From Parvularcula marina (GTDB lineage Bacteria > Pseudomonadota > Alphaproteobacteria > Caulobacterales > Parvularculaceae): 64,000 bases of DNA. Of the stretch, positions 29,226 to 37,854 are shown one piece after another; the first letter of the stretch is position 1, and the number at the start of each line of letters is the position of its first letter. The position numbers were made by a program, and so were the translations under genes. A model generated the notes under the pieces. It made no database searches and was not told where the DNA came from. It worked only from the letters and a program-made list of their open reading frames with translations. The stretch covers positions 2,043,001-2,107,000 of the forward strand of contig NZ_QUQO01000001.1 in NCBI RefSeq assembly GCF_003399445.1. The letters are read 5' to 3'.

Positions 29226-29594
29226 GTGGCTGCACGAAAAGCATATGCTTTGACGGCACTTGCCGCCCTCGGCCTGTCCGCCTGCGCGTCTTCGGGCACT
29301 TATGATCTTCGGCCTGCCTATCTTGCGGCGGTGCCGGAGGCGACCTCCACCTATCTCGACTGCGACGGGGTGTCGGATGTTGTTTGCGACTGCCGCCGCG
29401 GCGGGCTGGAGCAAGAATTCCCGAAACCCAGCCTGACCGATTTTGACGCCGGCTATAAGGTGCTGGCCGCCGAGATCGATAACGGCGCGACGCACGATGA
29501 GGCGGAAGTCAAAGCCATTCACACTGTCTTCGCCGAAGTCACCAAGGACATCGAAGACATCTGTTCGTATCATGAGAAAGAGGCGGCAAACTAA
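29226..29594 (+). CDS. small lipoprotein gene inside the atp operon
   Basis: 122 residues beginning at GTG 29226, with AAGGAG at 29213-29218. The N-terminus is a lipoprotein signal with lipobox LSAC (C20). The mature part is acidic and contains a cysteine-rich stretch ([16 protein letters not shown]) and a late Cys near the C-terminus. I do not recognise the family. It is 12 bases after atpA and overlaps the atpG start by one base, so it is expressed with the ATP synthase. Its function is unknown; assembly, envelope sensing or an unrelated passenger role are all open. Confidence 0.82.
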   Translation: MAARKAYALTALAALGLSACASSGTYDLRPAYLAAVPEATSTYLDCDGVSDVVCDCRRGGLEQEFPKPSLTDFDAGYKVLAAEIDNGATHDEAEVKAIHTVFAEVTKDIEDICSYHEKEAAN

Positions 29595-30472
29595 TGCCCT
29601 CACTTAAGGATCTCAAAAACCGGATCGGCTCGGTCAAATCGACCCAGAAGATCACCAAGGCCAAGCAGATGGTCGCCGCGGCCAAGCTGCGCCGGGCTGA
29701 GGAAGCTGCCACCGCCGCTCGTCCCTATGCGGAGCGGATGGAGACGGTGCTCTCGAACCTCGCCGCTGGTATGGGCGAAGGTGCAAGCGGGCCGAAGCTG
29801 CTGACCGGCACAGGCGAAAACAAAGTCCACCTTCTGGTCGTCGCAACGGCAGATAAAGGTCTTTGTGGTGCCTTCAACTCCTCGATCGTCCGGCTGGCGC
29901 GCGAGCGCATCGTCAAGCTCGAGGGCGAAGGCAAGACGGTCAAGATCTTCACCGTCGGCAGCAAGGGCTATGACCAGCTTCGCCGTCTTTATGCGGACAA
30001 GATCGTCAAGCGGGTCGACTTCAAGGACCAGAAGACGGTCGGTTTCGACGCGGCAAAAGACATTGCCGAAGATCTGCTTGAAATGTTCGAAGCGGGCGAA
30101 TTCGACATCGCCACGATTTTCTTCGGCAAATATAAATCCGTGATCGCACAGGTGCCGACCGCCACGCAGGTCATTCCTGCCGATCCGCCGGAAGTCTCCG
30201 AAGACGCCGCGATCACCGCACCTTATGAATATGAGCCGGATGAGGAGCGTATCCTCAAGACCCTGCTGCCGCGCTATGTCGCCGTTCAGGTCTTCCGTGC
30301 CCTGCTTGAAAACATGGCGTCCGAACAGGCCGCCTCGATGACCGCCATGGACAATGCGACCCGCAATGCCGGCGATCTCATCGACAAGCTGAACCTGCAA
30401 TATAACCGCGCCCGCCAGGCGCAGATCACCACCGAACTTATCGAAATCATCGCCGGGGCCGAAGCGGTCTAA
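29594..30472 (+). CDS. atpG: ATP synthase F1 gamma subunit
   Basis: 292-residue central rotor shaft. It starts with the conserved [36 protein letters not shown] helix and ends with [37 protein letters not shown]. Its ATG overlaps the stop of the lipoprotein gene (TAATG). Confidence 0.97.
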   Translation: MPSLKDLKNRIGSVKSTQKITKAKQMVAAAKLRRAEEAATAARPYAERMETVLSNLAAGMGEGASGPKLLTGTGENKVHLLVVATADKGLCGAFNSSIVRLARERIVKLEGEGKTVKIFTVGSKGYDQLRRLYADKIVKRVDFKDQKTVGFDAAKDIAEDLLEMFEAGEFDIATIFFGKYKSVIAQVPTATQVIPADPPEVSEDAAITAPYEYEPDEERILKTLLPRYVAVQVFRALLENMASEQAASMTAMDNATRNAGDLIDKLNLQYNRARQAQITTELIEIIAGAEAV

Positions 30473-30488
30473 CGGGCGAAGGAGGTAA

Positions 30489-31925
<1,437 letters not shown>

Positions 31926-31950
31926 GCGACTGAAATTAAAAGATAAAATG

Positions 31951-31983
31951 GCCGGTCACCCTCGCGGTGGCCGGCTTTTTTCT
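31951..31983 (+). terminator. rho-independent terminator after atpD
   Basis: GCCGGTCACC (31951-31960) pairs with GGTGGCCGGC (31966-31975), one G-T wobble, followed by TTTTTTTC. Confidence 0.9.
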
Positions 31984-32074
31984 TGGTCGATTCGGTCAAA
32001 TTCAATCGATTACGGCAATTTCTCGCTCGTTAACTTCAAATTTTAAGCTCTTTCGAACCTCATTCGCGTCAATC

Positions 32075-32117
32075 TGTGATGGTCATCACAGCGGGGTGTG
32101 GGGCGGTGAATTAGGTT
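32075..32117 (+). promoter_or_regulatory. CRP-type class II promoter of small membrane protein 1
   Basis: TGTGATGGTCATCACA (32075-32090) is a perfect CRP consensus dyad (TGTGA-N6-TCACA). The hexamer TAGGTT starts at 32112, exactly 37 bases from the dyad start. That puts the dyad centre at -41.5 if this is the -10, the class II geometry. Promoters at 32504 and 33126 have the same spacing. Confidence 0.7.
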
Positions 32118-32153
32118 CTGATCATCGGACGGGGAGAGCCCGACGGTGATCAG
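32118..32153 (+). promoter_or_regulatory. leader hairpin before small membrane protein 1
   Basis: CTGATCATCGG pairs with ACGGTGATCAG around GGGGAGAGCCC and is followed directly by the AGGAGGAGA ribosome site. A similar CGGACGGGGA...GCCCG hairpin lies before paralogue 2, so the leader is conserved along with the coding sequence. Confidence 0.55.
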
Positions 32154-32167
32154 GAGGAGAGAAGACC

Positions 32168-32338
32168 ATGACTGCCATTTTTGACCGCGCTTTCGTTGCC
32201 CTCGGAGTTGATGCCCATGACCTCACGAGCGTCAAAGGCCGGTCAGCGATCTATCTTGGCCTGATGGCCATGGCAGTTGCCTGTCTCTCTCTCGTTGGCG
32301 GGATTTGCAGCAATCTCGTCGGGGGTCCGGTCGCTTAA
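32168..32338 (+). CDS. small single-TM protein, paralogue 1
   Basis: 56 residues: a charged N-terminus (FDRAFVALGVDAHDLTSVKG) then one hydrophobic helix (about 29-51). Family unknown. 47 of 56 residues match paralogue 2 (32595-32765), with the first 29 identical. Supported by the AGGAGGAGA ribosome site, its own CRP-type promoter, its own terminator and the conserved paralogues. It lies between atpD and atpC. A small inner-membrane regulator or subunit of a respiratory or ATP synthase complex is possible but not shown. Confidence 0.82.
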   Translation: MTAIFDRAFVALGVDAHDLTSVKGRSAIYLGLMAMAVACLSLVGGICSNLVGGPVA

Positions 32339-32380
32339 AGCTCTCCCCTACCGATACGGATACCCCATTATCCTGACTAA

Positions 32381-32409
32381 GCGGCGCCGCCCTCCCGGCG
32401 CCGTTTTTT
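32381..32409 (+). terminator. terminator after small membrane protein 1
   Basis: CGGCGCCG (32382-32389) pairs with CGGCGCCG (32396-32403), followed by TTTTTT. Confidence 0.88.
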
Positions 32410-32503
32410 CGTGTACAAGGGGCCGTTCCAGATCCCCAAAAGCCATATTTTTCGCGATTTTGACGTCAGTTTGAGACCGATTTGCCGATCTTTCTCATCA
32501 ATC

Positions 32504-32546
32504 TGTGATGCCCGTCACAGCGGGTCCGGGCTCGAAAGGATAGTTT
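32504..32546 (+). promoter_or_regulatory. CRP-type class II promoter of small membrane protein 2
   Basis: TGTGATGCCCGTCACA (32504-32519), perfect CRP half-sites. The hexamer TAGTTT begins at 32541, again 37 bases from the dyad start (centre at -41.5). Confidence 0.7.
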
Positions 32547-32594
32547 TGTCTCATCGGACGGGGAAGCCCGGATGACCTTAAGAGGAGAGAGACC

Positions 32595-32765
32595 ATGACC
32601 GCCATTTTTGACCGCGCTTTTGTTGCCCTCGGTGTCGATGCCCACGATCTCACGAGCGTCAAAGGCCGGTCGGCCATCTATGTTGGTTTGATGGCCATGG
32701 CGGTCGCGGGCGTGACGCTCGCAGGCGGGATTGTCACCAATCTGGCCGGTGGACCGGTTGTCTGA
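32595..32765 (+). CDS. small single-TM protein, paralogue 2
   Basis: 56 residues, near duplicate of paralogue 1. The differences are confined to the membrane helix and C-terminus (for example Cys39 and Cys47 of paralogue 1 become Gly and Val). AGAGGAGAGA ribosome site, own CRP-type promoter and own terminator. The strict conservation of the 29-residue cytoplasmic-looking N-terminus suggests a shared partner, with divergence in the bilayer. Confidence 0.82.
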   Translation: MTAIFDRAFVALGVDAHDLTSVKGRSAIYVGLMAMAVAGVTLAGGIVTNLAGGPVV

Positions 32766-32798
32766 GGTTTCCCCTTCCGATTTATGCCCCTCCTTACT

Positions 32799-32825
32799 GG
32801 CGCCCCTCAGGGGCGCCTTTTTTTT
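32799..32825 (+). terminator. terminator after small membrane protein 2
   Basis: GGCGCCCC (32799-32806), loop TCA, GGGGCGCC (32810-32817), then eight T's. Confidence 0.92.
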
Positions 32826-32919
32826 GCGAATCGTGCAACAGATTTGTGTCTGGGTGGTTCTGGTAAGTGGAGTTTAGGTCCCTATATCGAAAGTCAATAA
32901 GATGACCGGAGAGCCAAAA

Positions 32920-33078
32920 ATGACCCGCACCTTTGACAGAGCCTTTGTGGCCATGGGTGTCGATGCTAAAGACCTGACCGCTATGCGCGGCCGTTCGGTC
33001 ATCTATGCCGGCCTCATCATGATGGCCGCAGGTGCGCTCCTCCTGGGGGCGGCAATCATTTCCAATATTGCTTCGTAA
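32920..33078 (+). CDS. small single-TM protein, paralogue 3 (divergent)
   Basis: 52 residues sharing FDRAFVA, GVDA, DLT, GRS and IY with the other two and a single hydrophobic helix (about 28-48). GACCGGAGAG precedes the ATG. Unlike paralogues 1 and 2 it has no CRP dyad at the expected place, though TAGGTC sits at 32875-32880. No terminator is visible after it. It may be differently regulated. Confidence 0.75.
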   Translation: MTRTFDRAFVAMGVDAKDLTAMRGRSVIYAGLIMMAAGALLLGAAIISNIAS

Positions 33079-33125
33079 GAACTCGCCTGCTTTTCCCGGT
33101 GGATTTTCCATAAAAGACGCCGACC

Positions 33126-33168
33126 TGTGACGCCCGTCACACCCGCCTCAGCCCCCATTGAATAGGTT
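33126..33168 (+). promoter_or_regulatory. CRP-type class II promoter of a putative untranslated RNA
   Basis: TGTGACGCCCGTCACA (33126-33141) with TAGGTT starting at 33163, the same 37-base spacing as at 32075 and 32504. No convincing protein gene follows before the terminator at 33429. Confidence 0.65.
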
Positions 33169-33174
33169 GCCTTT

Positions 33175-33465
33175 GTCGGCAGCCCAAACCGACACCCTAA
33201 GACCGGGGAAACCCGGGCACTCAATCGGTGGAAGGAAACGGCGTTCCCACAATGCCGAGGTCTCATTGCCCTGAGACTTTCATCCGACCGCAGATTCGCC
33301 CGGGAGGGACTGACAAGCTCACACCTGCCTCAGAGCTTGGCGGCCCCATCAAACCGGTTCCCGTGTGCACCTTTGGGAGAGGGGACGCACGAATACCCTA
33401 AAGGACCCTCCCACGGGGTCTGGAACTCAAAACCCGTCACCATTGCCCTGGTGACGGGTTTTTTT
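33175..33465 (+). ncRNA. candidate structured non-coding RNA
   Basis: About 290 bases from the predicted start of the third CRP-type promoter to a strong terminator, with no credible coding frame. It is rich in local hairpins: CCGGG-GAAA-CCCGG (GNRA loop), CGGC/GCCG, GTCTCA/TGAGAC (33260-33277), AAGCTC/GAGCTT and GGACCC/GGGTCT with a CCCTCCC loop segment that could pair with ribosome binding sites. I cannot match it to 6S, SRP, RNase P or tmRNA. It may be a cAMP-responsive small RNA, or the 5' part may be a leader relic of a fourth paralogue. Confidence 0.45.
33429..33465 (+). terminator. strong rho-independent terminator before atpC
   Basis: CCCGTCACC (33433-33441) pairs with GGTGACGGG (33450-33458), preceded by AAAA and followed by seven T's. 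It isolates atpC from everything upstream. Confidence 0.92.
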
Positions 33466-33604
33466 CATTTCTTCCCGAATGGATGCGAATGTGAGCTGAG
33501 ATAACGAGTTCTTGATGCCGACAGGCCCCGGACATGTTGCACCCGCGAGGGGCCTCGTCTAAACGCCCGCAAATTCTCTTTTCCGATCTGCAAGGACCCC
33601 GCCC

Positions 33605-33988
33605 GTGGCTGAATTTCATTTCTCGCTCGTCTCTCCCGAAAAGGAACTCTATGCCGGGGAGGCCCAGTCCGTCTCCGTGCCCGGAACCGAAGGGATTTTC
33701 GAGGCCATGCCGGGCCATGCGCCGGTCATGTCGACCCTCTCGCCGGGCATTCTGTCCTTCAAAGGAACGGATGGCGCCGAGGCCCGCTTTTATGTGCGTG
33801 GCGGTTTCGCTGATGTGACCGCAACGGGTGTCACGGTTCTGGCTGAACTCGCCGTGCCGGAAGCCGAGCTCAAGGGTAACTTGCTCGCTGAAGAGAAATC
33901 CCTCGCTGAGACGCAGCTTGCCGCCGATCATTCACCGGAAGAAAATCTCGACGCGAGCCGCGCTGGCGACGTTCTCGCCGGGTACTGA
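33605..33988 (+). CDS. atpC: ATP synthase F1 epsilon subunit
   Basis: 127 residues, starting at GTG: AEFHFSLVSPEKELYAGEA, PGTEGIFEAMPGHAPVMSTLSPG and FYVRGGFADVTATGVTVLAE are the epsilon beta-sandwich motifs. The usual C-terminal helical hairpin is short. It is normally directly behind atpD; here 1.68 kb with three small genes, two CRP-type promoters and four terminators intervene, so it needs its own promoter in 33466-33604. Confidence 0.94.
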   Translation: MAEFHFSLVSPEKELYAGEAQSVSVPGTEGIFEAMPGHAPVMSTLSPGILSFKGTDGAEARFYVRGGFADVTATGVTVLAELAVPEAELKGNLLAEEKSLAETQLAADHSPEENLDASRAGDVLAGY

Positions 33989-33990
33989 GC

Positions 33991-35133
33991 TTAGCGCCCT
34001 TCCAGAAACGCTTTTGCCGCTGCATCATCGGGGTCCCGCTTGAGGACTTCGCGATGGGCTAAGGCTGCATCATCCGTCCGGCCAAGGACTTCATAGGCGC
34101 GCGCAAGCCGTTTCCAGCCTTCGACATCATCGGGTTCTTCCGCCAGCCGGGCGGCCAGTCCCTCGACCATGCCCTCGATCATCTGCTGGCGGTCATCCGC
34201 CGACATGTTCTGGGCGGCTTGCATCTGTTCCGTAGACGGCCCGGCAAAGCGGCGTTCCTCTTCCGCCGGCGGCAGGCTTTCAGGCGAGAGCTGGGCGATC
34301 AGGCCATCCACTGCTGGCAGCCACGGCGCCCCATCGGCTGAATTTTCCCGCAAATTGCGAAGGTCTGCCAGCGCGCCGGGGACGTCTCCGGCTTGGGCGC
34401 GAGCGAGCGCGAGATAATAGACCGACTGCGGATCACCGGGGTAATCCTCGAGGATCAGCTCGAAGATCTGACGCGCCTCATCCCCGACAACACCTTCATT
34501 GGCGAGCACCATGACCTCGGCCATCTCGCCCGCCATCTGAGCGTCCCCGCCGCCGGTCAGCCGGTTGATCTGGGCATAGGCGCGCAGCGCGTTGTCATAC
34601 TCGCCGAGCCGGGCATAGGTGCGGGCGAGCAGAGTGAAACCGTCGACATCCTCTGTCTCGGTCTCAAGTCGTTTCTCAAGGGCGGTAATCTGCTGGTCGA
34701 GCTCGGGGTGGCGTTCATTCGCGGCAAGCTGCTCCCGCGCCTGTGAGGGAGAGATCGCGGACGGCATCTGCGGGCCGTCCGGCGTGCCCAGCGTCAGATA
34801 AATCAGGGCGCCAGCCAGCGGAATCGCGGCTAGCGACGCAATCACAGCCAGCCGTCCGGCCCGGCTGACGGTCGTTGTGCGAGCGGCCTCTTCACGCTTG
34901 AGCGCCTGCAACAGGCGGCGCTCGATCTCGCTCTTGGCGGCAGCTTTCTGATCCTCCGTCAGCACTCCCCGTGCGGCATCGCGGTCAAGCTCTGCCAGCT
35001 GGTCCTGATAGATCGCCACATCACGGGATTCGGCGCTGTCGCTCTTTTCCTGCCGGAAGAACGGCCAGCTCAGAAAAGCCAGTATGATCAGCGTGATCAG
35101 CCCGCCGGCTAAAATGATGGTCAAGATTGGCAA
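33991..35133 (-). CDS. ccmI: cytochrome c biogenesis protein CcmI
   Basis: 380 residues with two N-terminal membrane segments (about 4-24 and 94-114) flanking a leucine-zipper-like loop (YQDQLAELDRDAARGVLTEDQKAAAKSEIERRLL), then periplasmic TPR repeats. CcmI presents apocytochrome to the heme ligation complex. In most alphaproteobacteria it is next to ccmE, ccmF and ccmH; here ccmF-ccmH lie about 15 kb away and ccmE and ccmG are not in the window. Confidence 0.9.
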   Translation of the reverse strand: MPILTIILAGGLITLIILAFLSWPFFRQEKSDSAESRDVAIYQDQLAELDRDAARGVLTEDQKAAAKSEIERRLLQALKREEAARTTTVSRAGRLAVIASLAAIPLAGALIYLTLGTPDGPQMPSAISPSQAREQLAANERHPELDQQITALEKRLETETEDVDGFTLLARTYARLGEYDNALRAYAQINRLTGGGDAQMAGEMAEVMVLANEGVVGDEARQIFELILEDYPGDPQSVYYLALARAQAGDVPGALADLRNLRENSADGAPWLPAVDGLIAQLSPESLPPAEEERRFAGPSTEQMQAAQNMSADDRQQMIEGMVEGLAARLAEEPDDVEGWKRLARAYEVLGRTDDAALAHREVLKRDPDDAAAKAFLEGR

Positions 35134-35239
35134 CTTTCTTGCGCTAAGATGAGGGTCATTAACCGGTGAAAACGGCGCGGACCAGCTTTCCTAGGCGCGC
35201 TTCAACGGTTAAGCTGTGGTTAATTGTGGGGGTAATACG

Positions 35240-36820
35240 ATGTTCAAACGCAGAAAACCGACAACTGCCTCGACCAAGGTCGTGCGCAAGCTCGGGCCAA
35301 GTCCAACACCGCCGAAAGTAGATGTGGCCCCGGCCGATGCGAAGTCGACCGTCGCGCAAAGCCATACAATTGCCCAGCAGCTCTCCGAAGGCCCGACCGG
35401 GGCAGGCACGCCGCTGCCGGAAGTCACACGCAAGATGACGACCATGCCGAAAGTCTCGCTCGCAGGCAGCAGCTCGCGTAGCGCTGGTGATCTGAAGACA
35501 TTCATGGCCGGGGTAGTGGCGCGCAATCCGGGTGAGCCTGAATTCCATCAGGCCGTTCAGGAAGTTGCCGAAAGCATCCTGCCTTTCGTCGCTGACAACC
35601 CGCAATATCGCGACACGATGATCCTTGACCGGATGACCGAGCCAGACCGCCAGATTTCCTTCCGCGTGCTGTGGCAGGACCGGGACGGCAATGTGCAGAT
35701 GAACCGCGGCTACCGCGTTCAGTTCAACGGCGCGATCGGTCCCTATAAGGGCGGCATCCGTTTCCACCCCAGCGTGACAGCCAGCGTCCTGAAGTTCCTC
35801 GGCTTTGAACAGACCTTCAAGAACTCGCTGACCGGCCTGCCCATGGGCGGCGGCAAGGGCGGCTCGAATTTCGATCCCAAGGGCAAGACCGATGCCGAGA
35901 TCATGCGGTTCTGCCAGAGTTTCATTACCGAGCTTTATCGCCATATTGGTGAGGATACGGACGTTCCGGCCGGTGATATCGGCGTTGGTGCGCGCGAAGT
36001 CTCCTACATGTTCGGCCAGTATCGCCGCATCACCAATAAATGGACCGGCGTTTTCACCGGCAAGGGTCTCGATTTCGGCGGCTCCCTGATCCGGAAAGAA
36101 GCGACCGGCTATGGCGCGGTCTACTTCATCCAGAACATGCTCGTCGCAGCGGGTGACTCGATGGACGGCAAGGCCGTCTGCATTTCGGGCTCAGGCAATG
36201 TTGCAACCTATGCGGCGGAAAAAGCGACCCAGCTTGGCGGCACGGTTCTCACCCTGTCTGACTCGCGGGGCACGATCTATGATCCCAACGGCATCACGCC
36301 GGAGAAGCTCGAGATCGTCAAACAGATCAAGGAAGTCGAACGCGCACCGATCGCGGTCTATGCGGACCGGGTGAAGGGCGCGAGCTTCCATGAAGGCTCA
36401 CGGCCCTGGGGCGTTGCCTGTGATGTCGCCATTCCGTGTGCGACGCAAAACGAGTTGGAAGCCGAAGACGCAAAACTCCTCATCAAGAACGGCATCAAGG
36501 CCGTTGGGGAAGGCGCGAATATGCCTTCGACGCTTGAGGCGGTGCATATGCTGCAACAGGCCGGTGTCATGTTTGGTCCGGCTAAGGCGGTCAATGCGGG
36601 CGGGGTTGGCGTCTCTGGTCTTGAGCAGAGCCAGAACTCGCTGCGGCTTTCCTGGTCGGCCGAAGAGGTCGAGGACAAGCTGCGCAACATCATGGCCTCA
36701 ATCCATGAGCAATGCATGATGTACGGCCAGGACGGTCAGTATGTGAACTATGTCAAGGGCGCGAATATCGCCGGCTTCCGTAAGGTGGCCGATGCGATGC
36801 TTGCTCAAGGCTATATCTGA
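35240..36820 (+). CDS. gdhA: NADP-type glutamate dehydrogenase with N-terminal extension
   Basis: 526 residues. The core (from about residue 85) matches hexameric GdhA: FRVLWQDRDGNVQMNRGYRVQF, IGPYKGGIRFHPSV, catalytic lysine in LPMGGGKGGSNFDPKG, and VNAGGVGVSGLEQSQN. It aminates 2-oxoglutarate. The roughly 75-residue N-terminal extension (Pro/Ser/Thr/Lys-rich, low complexity) is not usual. ATG 35240 has GGGGG 8 bases upstream; internal Mets further down lack ribosome sites. Confidence 0.94.
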   Translation: MFKRRKPTTASTKVVRKLGPSPTPPKVDVAPADAKSTVAQSHTIAQQLSEGPTGAGTPLPEVTRKMTTMPKVSLAGSSSRSAGDLKTFMAGVVARNPGEPEFHQAVQEVAESILPFVADNPQYRDTMILDRMTEPDRQISFRVLWQDRDGNVQMNRGYRVQFNGAIGPYKGGIRFHPSVTASVLKFLGFEQTFKNSLTGLPMGGGKGGSNFDPKGKTDAEIMRFCQSFITELYRHIGEDTDVPAGDIGVGAREVSYMFGQYRRITNKWTGVFTGKGLDFGGSLIRKEATGYGAVYFIQNMLVAAGDSMDGKAVCISGSGNVATYAAEKATQLGGTVLTLSDSRGTIYDPNGITPEKLEIVKQIKEVERAPIAVYADRVKGASFHEGSRPWGVACDVAIPCATQNELEAEDAKLLIKNGIKAVGEGANMPSTLEAVHMLQQAGVMFGPAKAVNAGGVGVSGLEQSQNSLRLSWSAEEVEDKLRNIMASIHEQCMMYGQDGQYVNYVKGANIAGFRKVADAMLAQGYI

Positions 36821-36850
36821 TCACGGTCCGGATCAGTCTGGCGGGATTAT

Positions 36851-37843
36851 TCAAGGCGCTCCTTCGGGGGCGCCTTGTTCATATTTGAGGTGCGGACCGT
36901 TGGGGTCGATATAGACCATGCCGCCCTGAAAATCGATGACATACCGCCGTGTAGTGAACATGTCTGCGCCTGCGATGATCAGCGGCTGGCCTTCGCCCAC
37001 CATGGGTTCGAGAGCATCAAGGTCGAAGATGAAAAAGCGTGGGGCGCCCCAGAAATGGCCGCCGATCTGGAAGCGGTCAACGATGATGGAAAGCGATGGC
37101 TTGAATGTGCCTGTTGCGCCAGAGGCCTCCCAGTCCTCACGCATGCGTTCATACATCGCGCCCAGATCGTTCTTTAAATGAGCGGTCGCCCAGTTCATGA
37201 CGGAGAAATCCGCGCCCGTATCAATCAGCACGGGGACATACCGGCTGACGATCGGGGCCCTGCCGAACCAAAGGTCTCTGGTGAGTGGGCTGCCTTCGAG
37301 ATGCGAGATCGGGATCTGGTCCCATCCGAGATAGGGCGTTGCGTCAAAAGTGGCAGCCGGCATGAAATCGACGCGGTCGATCTCCGGATCGAATTTGAGG
37401 GTGTAATGCTGAAGGACATCGGTGCCCAGAACGCCATCGACATCGGGTGGCTTGGGGCGCGGCTTCAGGATCGCGATATGGATATCGTCATAGACATCCT
37501 CGCCGATGGTCAGCCCGGAGAGGAGTGCGGCGGGGCGTTCATCAGAGCCTGTCAGTCCTCGGACGAGAACTTCCTCGCCTTCAATCCTTGTAGCGCCCAG
37601 CGCCTCATAGGTGCCGATATAGGCAGCGGAAGTGTTCGCGCCTGTATCCATGATGAAGGAGAAAACGCCTTTGTCACCGACTTGCAGCCGGACGACCGGC
37701 AGATCGGTTCTCGGCTCAAGAAAAGGAAGGCTGGCGGTGATGGCGGGTGCGGACGGCGAGGGGACCTCGACGGGATCCGCTGGCGTGCTGGCGCAGGATG
37801 AAAGGAGAAAGGCGGACAAAAGTGCGCCGAAAGCCTTTCTCAT
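36851..37843 (-). CDS. lipoprotein with two retropepsin-like aspartic protease lobes
   Basis: 330 residues: lipoprotein signal with LLSSC (C17), then two aspartyl protease-like halves. Half one has the DTGA motif at D66-T67-G68 followed by the DGVLGTDVLQHY flap-end motif. Half two has DTGA at D208-T209-G210 and IIAGADMF. Two catalytic Asp in one chain mimic a pepsin or a covalently linked retropepsin dimer. It is probably envelope-anchored. AAGGAG precedes the ATG. Activity and substrates are unknown. Confidence 0.78.
   Translation of the reverse strand: MRKAFGALLSAFLLSSCASTPADPVEVPSPSAPAITASLPFLEPRTDLPVVRLQVGDKGVFSFIMDTGANTSAAYIGTYEALGATRIEGEEVLVRGLTGSDERPAALLSGLTIGEDVYDDIHIAILKPRPKPPDVDGVLGTDVLQHYTLKFDPEIDRVDFMPAATFDATPYLGWDQIPISHLEGSPLTRDLWFGRAPIVSRYVPVLIDTGADFSVMNWATAHLKNDLGAMYERMREDWEASGATGTFKPSLSIIVDRFQIGGHFWGAPRFFIFDLDALEPMVGEGQPLIIAGADMFTTRRYVIDFQGGMVYIDPNGPHLKYEQGAPEGAP
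36852..36877. terminator. hairpin between convergent gdhA and protease genes
   Basis: CAAGGCGC (36852-36859) and GCGCCTTG (36870-36877), an 8-bp perfect stem overlapping the 3' end of the protease gene; T-run weak. Confidence 0.55.
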
Positions 37844-37854
37844 CCCATCACTCC

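Noticed and set aside
33251-33400. Short frame (49 codons) inside the candidate RNA
   Set aside because: Arg/Pro-rich, no ribosome site at proper spacing, no similarity to the neighbouring small proteins; a structured RNA explains the region better.
33175-33465. 6S RNA, permuted tmRNA, SRP RNA or RNase P RNA
   Set aside because: I could not form the closing stem of 6S, find a tag frame, or see the SRP/RNase P core motifs; left as an unassigned candidate RNA.
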